64,000 bases of DNA from DASYLJ01 sp964404165 (lineage in GTDB: Bacteria > Desulfobacterota > Binatia > DP-6): the NCBI GenBank assembly GCA_964404165.1, contig CAYOIZ010000038.1:1-64000 (forward strand), written 5' to 3'. A program made the translations under genes and the position numbers. This document shows, one piece after another, positions 47,653 to 55,958 of the stretch. Positions within the stretch are counted from its first letter, which is position 1; each line of letters starts with the position of its first letter. The notes below the pieces were generated by a model that was not told where the DNA came from, made no database searches, and worked only from the letters and a program-made list of their open reading frames with translations.

Positions 47653-48332
47653 CCGTTCGGCGGCCCGCCGTCCTGCTCGTGGAGGGTGGTCGTCTCGATG
47701 GCGTCGTAGTGCTGCAGCTTCTCCATGTTGCGCAGGAGGTTCAGGTCCATGAAGAGGTCGGGTGCCGACGCCAGCTCGGGCGGTGGCTCCGTCGGCAGCT
47801 CCGGACGGCGACTCGGGTCGGAGGGTGTCTCGACCCGCGCGGTTTCGACCGGTGCGGGCGACTCGGCCTCGGGTGGGGTGGCACGAGCGACCGTACTCGG
47901 GGGCGTGGCCTTCGCGAGACGCGGCACCGCCGCAGGTGCGGACGCGATCGGTGGCACCGGCGCCGGGGACGATGCCGGGCCCGCGGTCGTCGTCGGGGAC
48001 ATGCGCGTCACCCCGACGGCCACCGCGAGCACGGCCGCCGCCGCGAGCGCGGGCGCCGTGATCCATGTGGGCAGACGAACGCGGGTGGACCGCTCGGCCT
48101 CGTCGGCGGCGGCGATGCGCACCCGTCGCAAGGTGTCCTGCTCGAGCTGCGTCGACACCGGCGCATCGAGGGGCAACCCGGCGAGCAATGCGTCCAGCCG
48201 CTCACTCCGGCCGTGCTCCTGCCGGCACTCGGCGCAGTCGGCCAGGTGCCGCTCGAGTGCCCGGCCCCGCCATCCGCCGAGCTCAGCGTCGACCGCGGCC
48301 GTCATCCATCGCTGTGCGCGTCCACACCGCAT
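47649..48332 (-). CDS. Membrane anti-sigma factor with zinc-finger (zf-HC2) domain
   Basis: The 227-residue product has an N-terminal ZAS zinc motif. The late part is HLADCAECRQEH (H-x3-C-x2-C), with Cys3 upstream in MRCGRAQRW instead of the usual position. A transmembrane helix follows (ITAPALAAAAVLAVAVGV, about residues 91-108), then a Pro/Ala-rich periplasmic stretch and a short C-terminal helix (LFMDLNLLRNMEKL). It should hold the upstream ECF sigma factor at the membrane. It starts 16 bases after the sigma gene, with GGAGG before the ATG. The signal is unknown. Confidence 0.85.
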   Translation of the reverse strand: MRCGRAQRWMTAAVDAELGGWRGRALERHLADCAECRQEHGRSERLDALLAGLPLDAPVSTQLEQDTLRRVRIAAADEAERSTRVRLPTWITAPALAAAAVLAVAVGVTRMSPTTTAGPASSPAPVPPIASAPAAVPRLAKATPPSTVARATPPEAESPAPVETARVETPSDPSRRPELPTEPPPELASAPDLFMDLNLLRNMEKLQHYDAIETTTLHEQDGGPPNG

Positions 48333-48348
48333 GTCCGCTCGTGCCTCC

Positions 48349-48987
48349 TTACAGGAAATCGCGCAGCCTGTCCTTCAAGCTGTGCGTGGCGCGGAAGAGC
48401 AGCGCCTTGATCGCCCCCTCGGTACTGCCGAGCGCCTCGGCGACGTCGCGATACGCCATGCCGTCGACCCGGGACAGCAGCAGGGCGGCGCGTTGCTTCG
48501 GCGGGAGCTCGGCGATCGCGGTCTCGAGCGCCCGCGCCAGCTCGCGGCTGGCGGCCCCTTCCTCCGGCGAGACGGCGTTGGGATCGGGAAGCGATGGCCC
48601 CTCGCGGCGCTCGTCCTGCCCGCGGGTGTCCCAGAGGTCGACCTTCAACACCCGCTCCGGCCGGCGGAGCTCGTTCAGGGCCAGATTGGTGGCGATCGTG
48701 AACACCCAGGTGGAGAGCTTGCTCTCGGGCCGATACCGCTCCCGGAAGCGGAATATCTGGACGAAGACGTCCTGGGTGATCTCCTCGGCCCGCGCCTCGC
48801 TCTTCACCAGCCGCCGGACGTACTGCAGGATGCGCGGTCCGAAGCGCCGGAACAGCTCAGGGAACGCCGCCTCGTCCCCCTGCTGCACCTGCAACATCAG
48901 AGCGACGTCGGGATCGGAAGCGGCGGCCGAGCCGGGGACGACGCCGTCCGCGGGGCTCGGCGCCTCGGAGCCCGGGAGCCGCCTCAT
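48349..48987 (-). CDS. ECF RNA polymerase sigma factor (RpoE-like)
   Basis: The 212-residue product has sigma region 2 (ELFRRFGPRILQYVRRLVKSEARAEEITQDVFVQIFR, with KLSTWVFTIATNLALNELRR) and region 4 (AIAELPPKQRAALLLSRVDGMAYRDVAEALGSTEGAIKALLFRATHSLKDRL). ATG 48987 (MRRLPGSEAP) is used. An upstream start at 49041 adds 18 unmatched residues. It is followed by its likely anti-sigma gene and DUF3106. It is divergent from the NtrB-like kinase gene. I cannot identify a target promoter in the window. Confidence 0.93.
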   Translation of the reverse strand: MRRLPGSEAPSPADGVVPGSAAASDPDVALMLQVQQGDEAAFPELFRRFGPRILQYVRRLVKSEARAEEITQDVFVQIFRFRERYRPESKLSTWVFTIATNLALNELRRPERVLKVDLWDTRGQDERREGPSLPDPNAVSPEEGAASRELARALETAIAELPPKQRAALLLSRVDGMAYRDVAEALGSTEGAIKALLFRATHSLKDRLRDFL

Positions 48988-49114
48988 CGCACGCGGGATT
49001 CTAGGCCAAGGAGCAACGAGGGGATAGATCGCAGCGGCCACCGCGGCTCCAACACCGCCCCCACGCGGTGGTTGCGGCTGGCCTGGCCCGATCGAAGCTG
49101 CTACCCCCGGGGTC

Positions 49115-50710
49115 GTGAGCCTCGGGCTGAGCGACCCCTCCCTCGCGAGTCACCTCGATCGCATCACGGCGTATGCGAGGGGGGCCGGGCTCCTCGACAC
49201 GGGCATCGATCGCCCGGAGCTCCGCGACGCGCTGGCCGCGTTCATCCAGCAGCGTGCGCCCGCCCTGCTCGAGGAATGGATCCGCAAGGCCGGCCCGGCC
49301 CTCGAGATCCCCGAGCGGGACTGGCCGAGCATCTGCTCCGACCAGGAGGCAGCGCTGGCGCGCTGGGCGCGCCACATCGCGAACCCGGCGAACCTCGAGA
49401 CCTATCTCTTCCTGCGTAGCCACACCCGCCGCGGCTTCATCGCCCAGTTCCCGGCGTCCCGCTTCCTCGCCGCCCAGATGCGGTTCGTCCAGCTGCTCAC
49501 CGACGATCTGCGCCGCGAGTACGCCGGCGACCCGGCGCTGGGCGAGCAGCTGAGCGCGCTCCTGGTGCAGGAGTTCCGTGTCCGCATGCTCCACATCACC
49601 GACTTCTTCGTCGAGGGTCGGGAGGAGCTGCTGCTCGAGCAGGAGGCCAGCTACCGGCGCGCCATCGACCACGCCCCTGCGGCGATCCTGATGGCGCACG
49701 CGGCGGACGGTCTGGTCTTCGTCGCCAATCAGGTGGCGGAACGTCTCCTCGGCTGGCAGCGTACCGCGCTCGAAGGCCGCCCGCTGGTCGACGTCCATCC
49801 GCCGGCCGAGCGTGGGCGCGCCGAGCAGCTGTTGCGCACCGCGCTCGCGCAGGGTCACGCGACGCGCGACGACCTCCACCTGATGCATCGCGACGGCCGT
49901 CGCATTCCGGTCATCACCACGGCGGGCTTCATCGAGTACGGCGACCGGCATTGGCTGCAGCTCATGTGCGTCGACATCTCCGATCGCGAGCGCCTCGAGA
50001 GCCAGCTCATCCAGTCGGAGAAGATGGCCGCCATCGGCCAGCTCGCCGCAGGCATCGCGCACGAGCTGCGCAATCCGCTCGCCATCGTGATGAACGCGCT
50101 CTACGACCTGCGTCAGGTGCTCGGCTCCGACAACGCGGAGATCACCGAGGACCTGCACATCGCCGAGGAGGAGATCACCCGGGCGCAGGCGATCATCAAG
50201 AATCTCCTCGAGTTCTCGCGCGAGTCGGGCGGCGAGATCGAGCGCGTCGACGTCAACGACCTGCTGACGCGGACCGTGCAGCTCATGCAGAAGTATCTCC
50301 AGAACAACGGCGTCCGCGTCACCGTCGACCTGGGCCCCGTGCCCACCTGCGTCTCGAACGCGAACGCCATGCGCCAGATCCTGTTGAACCTCGTCACCAA
50401 CGCGGTGCAGGCGATGCCCCAGGGCGGCGAGCTGACGCTGCGCACCGCGCGCGTCGACGGCGATCGCGTGCGGCTCGAGGTGCGTGACACCGGCGTCGGC
50501 ATTCCGTCCGCCAGCCTCACCGACATCTTCAATCCCTTCTACACCACGAAGGCGCCGGGCCAGGGCACCGGGCTCGGCCTGTCGGTCGTGCACTCGATCC
50601 TGCAGCGCTACCGCGGCGAGATCCGCGTCGAGAGCCAGGTAGGCGTGGGCACCACCTTCACCATCGAGCTGCCCTGCCCCTGCCACGACGAGTCACCCGG
50701 GCTGAGCTGA
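49115..50710 (+). CDS. Soluble PAS-domain histidine kinase (NtrB/AtoS-like)
   Basis: The 531-residue kinase has an N-terminal helical domain resembling RsbRD_N (about residues 25-165, FIQQRAPALLEEWIRKAG) and a PAS domain at about 185-300 (RRAIDHAPAAILMAHAADGLVFVANQVAERLLGWQ). The HisKA domain has the acceptor His in GIAHELRNPLAIVMNALYDLR, and the ATPase has NLVTNAVQAMP, DTGVGIP and GQGTGLGLSVVHSILQRYRG. No membrane helix is evident, so it should sense a cytoplasmic signal. It starts at GTG 49115. The NtrC-type partner follows after 6 bases. Confidence 0.95.
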   Translation: MSLGLSDPSLASHLDRITAYARGAGLLDTGIDRPELRDALAAFIQQRAPALLEEWIRKAGPALEIPERDWPSICSDQEAALARWARHIANPANLETYLFLRSHTRRGFIAQFPASRFLAAQMRFVQLLTDDLRREYAGDPALGEQLSALLVQEFRVRMLHITDFFVEGREELLLEQEASYRRAIDHAPAAILMAHAADGLVFVANQVAERLLGWQRTALEGRPLVDVHPPAERGRAEQLLRTALAQGHATRDDLHLMHRDGRRIPVITTAGFIEYGDRHWLQLMCVDISDRERLESQLIQSEKMAAIGQLAAGIAHELRNPLAIVMNALYDLRQVLGSDNAEITEDLHIAEEEITRAQAIIKNLLEFSRESGGEIERVDVNDLLTRTVQLMQKYLQNNGVRVTVDLGPVPTCVSNANAMRQILLNLVTNAVQAMPQGGELTLRTARVDGDRVRLEVRDTGVGIPSASLTDIFNPFYTTKAPGQGTGLGLSVVHSILQRYRGEIRVESQVGVGTTFTIELPCPCHDESPGLS

Positions 50711-50716
50711 CCGGCG

Positions 50717-52074
<1,358 letters not shown>

Positions 52075-52078
<4 letters not shown>

Positions 52079-52740
52079 CGGCGCGTGATCGCGAGCAAGG
52101 AGATTGTCACCGGGAAGCCCTCCTCGCGCACGACCCGGTCGGTGACGGCGACCGCGAGGCCGCGGGCGGTGAGCTCCGGAGGGAATGCGCGCGTGTCGAT
52201 GCGATGGCCGTCGGTCAGCAGCGCCGTCCCGCCGGGCGCGAGCCGATCGGCGATGGCCTGCGCGATGTGCGGGAACGCCGTGCGGTCGTAGAGCACCTCG
52301 GCCGCGAGCACGAGATCGAACCGACCCGCGATCGCGCCGCTGGTGACGTCGGCGGCGACGACGTGCACCCCGTCGAGTCCGTTGGCCGACGCACTCGCGC
52401 GGACGAACGCGAGCGGGACCGGATCGCGGTCGACGCAGACGACGCGCGCGCCGCGTCGCGCCGCCATCAACCCGGGCAACGCGAGCCCGCAGCCGAGCTC
52501 GATCGCCGTCCCCGCACCGTACGGCACCACTGACGCCAGCACGCGCGCGCCGCTCCACAGATGCGCCCAGTACGGCGGCTCCGCGGGATCGTCGCCGGCG
52601 AGCAACGCGTGCCGATCGACGTGGCGCTCGAGGTCGCCGACCTGCCACAGCGCGATCGTCTCGTCGTCGATCGTCACGTCCGTGAGCTCGGCGTCGAACA
52701 CCCCGAATCGACGCGTGATTCGTCTATTGTCACCCACCAT
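52075..52740 (-). CDS. Class I SAM-dependent methyltransferase (METTL/EEF2KMT-like)
   Basis: The 221-residue product has YWAHLWSGARVLASVV, AIELGCGLALPGLMAARRGARVVCVDRD (motif I and post-I) and FDLVLAAEVLYDRTAFPHI (motif IV region). This is the pattern of the METTL16-18/EEF2KMT-like protein-lysine or small-molecule methyltransferases, related to nicotinamide N-methyltransferase-like proteins. Substrate is unknown. It is divergent from the small coiled protein gene at 52791. Confidence 0.85.
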
Positions 52741-52790
52741 GTGTGGTGCTATGCACGCGCCCCAGTTCGCACCACGCTGAGGAGGAGTCG

Positions 52791-53054
52791 ATGGAAGAGA
52801 TGGTTCGTCAGACCGATCAGATCATCAATTTCACGCGCGAGATCAACCGGCGCATGACCGAGTCGGGCGTGCCCGGCGTCGAGGGGCTCGTCGGCCTCTA
52901 CGACCAGCTGCGCACTGCGCTCGCGAAGGTGACCACACAGGAGATCGAGTGGGCGCAGGGTGAAGTGACGCGGGTACTCGACAGCCTGAAGAAGCTCTCC
53001 GACGAGCTCGGGCATCTCGCGGCGCTGAAGGCGGCGCTCGAAACCGGACACTGA
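52791..53054 (+). CDS. Small helical protein of unknown function
   Basis: The 87-residue product is predominantly helical and charged: EEMVRQTDQIINFTREINRRMTESG, then GLVGLYDQLRTALAKVTTQEIEWAQGEVTRVLDSLKKLSDELGHL. A strong ribosome site (GAGGAGGAG, about 5 bases upstream) selects ATG 52791. There is no signal peptide, Cys or recognised domain. It may be a small coiled-coil adaptor. It is followed 40 bases later by the lipoprotein gene at 53095. Confidence 0.6.
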   Translation: MEEMVRQTDQIINFTREINRRMTESGVPGVEGLVGLYDQLRTALAKVTTQEIEWAQGEVTRVLDSLKKLSDELGHLAALKAALETGH

Positions 53055-53094
53055 TCCGCTCCGACTGACACCTCAGAGCACCGCCTTGGCACGG

Positions 53095-53589
53095 ATGCAT
53101 TCGGCGGCGACCGCCTTCATCATGCTCGCACTCTGTTGCGGGCTTTCGGCGTGCGCCGGCGGCGGCTCCAGCGACGGCGGTGGTGGCGGGGGCGGTGGCG
53201 GCGGCAACTCGTGCAAGAATCCGCCGACGCCCACCGTTTCCCTCGCCACGAACATCCAGCCCATCCTCAATCAGTCGTGCGCCGTGGCGGCGGCGTGTCA
53301 CCTCGGCTCCGGCTCGGGCTTCGGCGACTACTCGACGGGCAACTCGTTCTCCAACCTGGTCGACGTCCGCTCGCTCGAACGCCCGCAGATGTTCCGCGTG
53401 AAGCCCGGCCAGCCGGACAACAGCTACATGATCCTGAAGATCGGCGCCGGGCCGCCGGGCTCGACGTTCTCCGGTGAGGTCATGCCGCCCGGATGTCCCG
53501 GAGCCGGCCGCAACGGCGCCGTCTGTCTCGAGTCGGACGACGTCGAAGCCATTCGCACGTGGATCACCGAGTGCGCGCCCAACAACTGA
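53095..53589 (+). CDS. Lipoprotein with cytochrome-c-like C-x5-CH motif
   Basis: The 164-residue lipoprotein has its lipobox at LSAC (Cys20), then a Gly/Ser linker containing ten consecutive Gly. The mature region, VSLATNIQPILNQSCAVAAACHLGSG and ending VMPPGCP ... IRTWITECAPNN, follows the layout of small cytochrome-c-like PSD-type domains, including the late MPP and the WI-x-x-C helix. The haem motif is C-AVAAA-CH rather than CXXCH, so haem attachment is uncertain. Structural disulfides are an alternative. TTG 53086 could be an earlier start. It overlaps the next gene by 19 bases. Confidence 0.7.
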   Translation: MHSAATAFIMLALCCGLSACAGGGSSDGGGGGGGGGGNSCKNPPTPTVSLATNIQPILNQSCAVAAACHLGSGSGFGDYSTGNSFSNLVDVRSLERPQMFRVKPGQPDNSYMILKIGAGPPGSTFSGEVMPPGCPGAGRNGAVCLESDDVEAIRTWITECAPNN

Positions 53590-54713
53590 CGCTGGGCCTC
53601 CTCGTGCTCGCCACCGCGCTCGTCGTGGCGAACGGCTCGGCCCACGCCGAGCCCTACATGGCGGTCCGCTCCGGCGCCAAGTGCAGCGACTGCCACACCA
53701 ACCTCACCGGTGGCGGCAAGCGCACCGCGTTCGCACACATCCACGCCCACGACATCCTGCACGACCTGCAGATCCTTCCCATCCCGAAGGGCGTGAAGGG
53801 ATTCACCGGCGAGATCAACTCGTACGTCTCGATCGGCGGCGATCTGCGCGTCCGCGACAGCATGATCTTCGAGGACATCCCGAACGCGTCCGGCCGCGTG
53901 CCGCTCAACCGGGTGTTCCGCGAACGCGTGAAGTCGAACGACCTGTTGGTGCAGGAGGCCCTGCTCTATCTGCAGGTCGACCTGATCCCGGACATGGTCA
54001 CCTTCTACAGCGACTTCAACGTGGACGGCGGCGTCACCACCCGCGAGACGTTCGGCCTGGTGAAGAACCTGCTCCCGTACGACTTCTACGTGAAGGCCGG
54101 TCGCTTCTTCCCGACCTTCGGCCTCCGCGTCTGGGACGACGAGGCCTACATCCGCTCGCGCACCGGCTACACCTTCGCCAACCCCGACGAGGGGGGCGAG
54201 ATCGGCTTCGCACCCGGACCGTTCTTCCTCGCCACCTCCGTCACCAATGGCCAGGGCGGCGACACCGACGTTGCCACGACGGTGAACGGCTACGGCGTGT
54301 TCGAGGACATCCCCGTCGTGCGCACCATCATGGCTGGTGCGTCGTTCGCGCGACAGTCGAACAAGCGCGACGTCGCCGCCTTCTACGGCGGATCGAACCT
54401 CTGGAAGTTCACCTACATGGCGGAGTTCGATCTGATCGACGACCGCACCAACGCGTCCGCCATCGCGCGCGACCAGTACGCCAGCTACGCCGAGCTCAAC
54501 CTGCTGCTCTTCGACTGGCTGAACCTGCGCGGCTCGTTCGAGTTCGTGAAGGTCGCGAACGCCCGCAACCAGACGCGCTACACGGTCGGCGTCGAGCCCT
54601 TCATCGATCGCTATCTGCAGCCGCGGATCCAGTACCGCATCAACAACGGGCCCTCCGACAAGCCGCAGCAGAACCAGCCCGAGCTGCTGTTCGAGCTGCA
54701 CATGTTCTTCTGA
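53571..54713 (+). CDS. Haem-binding outer-membrane beta-barrel (CXXCH plus porin-like barrel)
   Basis: The 380-residue product starts at GTG 53571 with a signal peptide (LTLGLLVLATALVVANGSAHA). A single c-type haem motif follows at once (KCSDCHTNLTGGGKR, Cys38, Cys41, His42), then a long region of alternating hydrophobic strands (about 70-380) ending HMFF, a barrel-type C-terminus. This layout, one haem then a barrel, resembles a one-polypeptide porin-cytochrome. An outer-membrane electron-transfer role is inferred. The upstream cytochrome-like lipoprotein overlaps it by 19 bases, so the two may form a relay. Confidence 0.75.
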   Translation: MRAQQLTLGLLVLATALVVANGSAHAEPYMAVRSGAKCSDCHTNLTGGGKRTAFAHIHAHDILHDLQILPIPKGVKGFTGEINSYVSIGGDLRVRDSMIFEDIPNASGRVPLNRVFRERVKSNDLLVQEALLYLQVDLIPDMVTFYSDFNVDGGVTTRETFGLVKNLLPYDFYVKAGRFFPTFGLRVWDDEAYIRSRTGYTFANPDEGGEIGFAPGPFFLATSVTNGQGGDTDVATTVNGYGVFEDIPVVRTIMAGASFARQSNKRDVAAFYGGSNLWKFTYMAEFDLIDDRTNASAIARDQYASYAELNLLLFDWLNLRGSFEFVKVANARNQTRYTVGVEPFIDRYLQPRIQYRINNGPSDKPQQNQPELLFELHMFF

Positions 54714-54722
54714 TCGGCGCGG

Positions 54723-55088
54723 CTACTCCTTCACCGACTCGACGACGATCCCGTTGACGCCTCCCTGCGTCACCTTGCGGCCCTCGACGGTGATGGTCTT
54801 CGCCGCCTGCTCGAGCGCCTGGGCATAGACCTTCGGGTTCTCGTGGTCCTCGAGCAGCAGGTAGACCTGCTTGTCTTCGGTGAGCAGGCCCATCGGCAGG
54901 CCCTTCTTCGCGCAGGTCTCCGCACACTTACGATGCGAGCCGCCCGTGCTCGTGTTCGGGTGCGCCAGGTAGCAGGACATGTCGATGACCTCGCCGGTCA
55001 CCTCGTCCGCCCACGCCGGCGCCGCCGCCATCGCGAGTCCCCCGATCAGCACCATGGCCGCGATGCCGCGCTTCGCCACACTCTGCAT
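54723..55088 (-). CDS. Exported Cys-containing protein of unknown function
   Basis: The 121-residue product has a signal peptide ending AAAPAWAD (about residue 28). The mature part is VTGEVIDMSCYLAHPNTSTGGSHRKCAETCAKKGLPMGLL, followed by an OB-like strand region (KQVYLLLEDHENPK, KTITVEGRKV). Three Cys (39, 55, 59) and His residues could bind a metal or haem-like cofactor or form disulfides. Similar small exported proteins occur in many environmental bacteria without known function. Confidence 0.72.
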   Translation of the reverse strand: MQSVAKRGIAAMVLIGGLAMAAAPAWADEVTGEVIDMSCYLAHPNTSTGGSHRKCAETCAKKGLPMGLLTEDKQVYLLLEDHENPKVYAQALEQAAKTITVEGRKVTQGGVNGIVVESVKE

Positions 55089-55120
55089 GCATTCCTCCTC
55101 GGAAGTGGATCGCGTTCTGC

Positions 55121-55567
55121 CTATCGACGGCCCCCGCCGGAGTCAACGGGGACGTTGTCCGGCGCGTCGAGCGGCGGGGTGAACGTCACCAGCGCCACCG
55201 CGGGCGCGACGCCGTCGCGTGCGAACCAGTGCATGCGATCACGTGGCACCACCACCACGTCGCCCGCACGCAGCCGCAGCGTGCCTGCGTCGCGCGTGAG
55301 GGTGCCCTCGCCGCGCAGCACCAGCACCGTGAGATCGTGCGTAGCGTGCACGTGTGGCGTCTCGCGATCGGCGACCTGGACGACGTGGTAGCTCGCCGTG
55401 GCGGTTCGCCCCACCTCGTCGGCGCGGATGTTCTGACCAGTCGCCAACGGATGGCCGGCGAGGAACACGTCGAGCCCGTCGGCGAGCGTGCCGACGTCGA
55501 ACACCGGCGACCGATGGGCACAGCCCGCGAGCAGCACGGCGATGGCCGTCGACGTCCACATGCGCAT
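55121..55567 (-). CDS. Cupin-domain lipoprotein
   Basis: The 148-residue product has a lipobox LLAGC near residue 16 and a single cupin barrel: TPHVHATHDLTVLVLRGEGTLTRDAG carries the first motif (HxH), and GDVVVVPRDRMHWFARDG the second (H). The His set fits metal binding. ATG 55567 is used. Attachment to the membrane lipid is inferred from the lipobox. Function is unknown. Related cupins act as dioxygenases, isomerases or non-catalytic binders. Confidence 0.75.
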   Translation of the reverse strand: MRMWTSTAIAVLLAGCAHRSPVFDVGTLADGLDVFLAGHPLATGQNIRADEVGRTATASYHVVQVADRETPHVHATHDLTVLVLRGEGTLTRDAGTLRLRAGDVVVVPRDRMHWFARDGVAPAVALVTFTPPLDAPDNVPVDSGGGRR

Positions 55568-55654
55568 GCCCGCGTTTGTGGCGTGGCCCATCGCAGCGCG
55601 CAAGGCGAACGCGCCGGTACGCGAATATTGGTGCGTCGTGGGCCGACTTTCTGG

Positions 55655-55684
55655 TTGACCTTCACCACGATCCTGGGCGACACT
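55655..55684 (+). promoter_or_regulatory. Candidate promoter of the small membrane protein gene
   Basis: TTGACC, 18 bases and GACACT precede the strong ribosome site (GGAGGAGG) and the ATG at 55719. The -35 is good, the -10 is weak. Confidence 0.3.
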
Positions 55685-55718
55685 GCGCTGCCCGCACGTT
55701 GGAGGAGGTGAGATTCAC

Positions 55719-55892
55719 ATGAGCATCGACACGACGTTCCTGGAAAGGTTTCTCCTCGGGGGTCTGCTCGCGTTCGGCGCCATCGGCATCGCGTTCGGTC
55801 CCGAGCTGCGTCGCTTCTTCCAGCGCATCCGCGGTCGGAGCCCCATGCCGGGCGACGCGCGCAGCGTCTCGGCCGAGACGCAGCCGTCCTGA
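55719..55892 (+). CDS. 57-residue single-span membrane protein
   Basis: The product starts MSIDTTFLERFLLGGLLAFG. One membrane helix (about residues 9-27) is followed by a basic segment (PELRRFFQRIRGR) and a polar tail. GGAGGAGG lies about 11 bases before the ATG, the strongest ribosome site in the area, which supports real expression. No family is recognised. It precedes the C13-PDZ-thioredoxin gene by 66 bases, with a separate promoter between. Confidence 0.6.
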   Translation: MSIDTTFLERFLLGGLLAFGAIGIAFGPELRRFFQRIRGRSPMPGDARSVSAETQPS

Positions 55893-55914
55893 CGTCGCCG
55901 GCCTGAGGCCGCGT

Positions 55915-55942
55915 TTGCCCCTGTAGCGGCCGCTGCTACACT
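55915..55942 (+). promoter_or_regulatory. Promoter-like pair with overlapping inverted repeat
   Basis: TTGCCC, 16 bases and TACACT (extended by TGC) lie 16 bases before the 55959 ATG. The spacer and -10 are covered by the inverted repeat TGTAGC-N7-GCTACA (55922-55940). A repressor bound there would block the promoter. In RNA the repeat could also form a hairpin. The regulator is unknown. Confidence 0.38.
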
Positions 55943-55958
55943 CGGGCACTGCGCGTTC

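Noticed and set aside
53165..53214. G-rich run as a phase-variable repeat in the lipoprotein gene
   Set aside because: The codons are mixed Gly codons, not a homopolymer or short perfect repeat, and simply encode a Gly linker.
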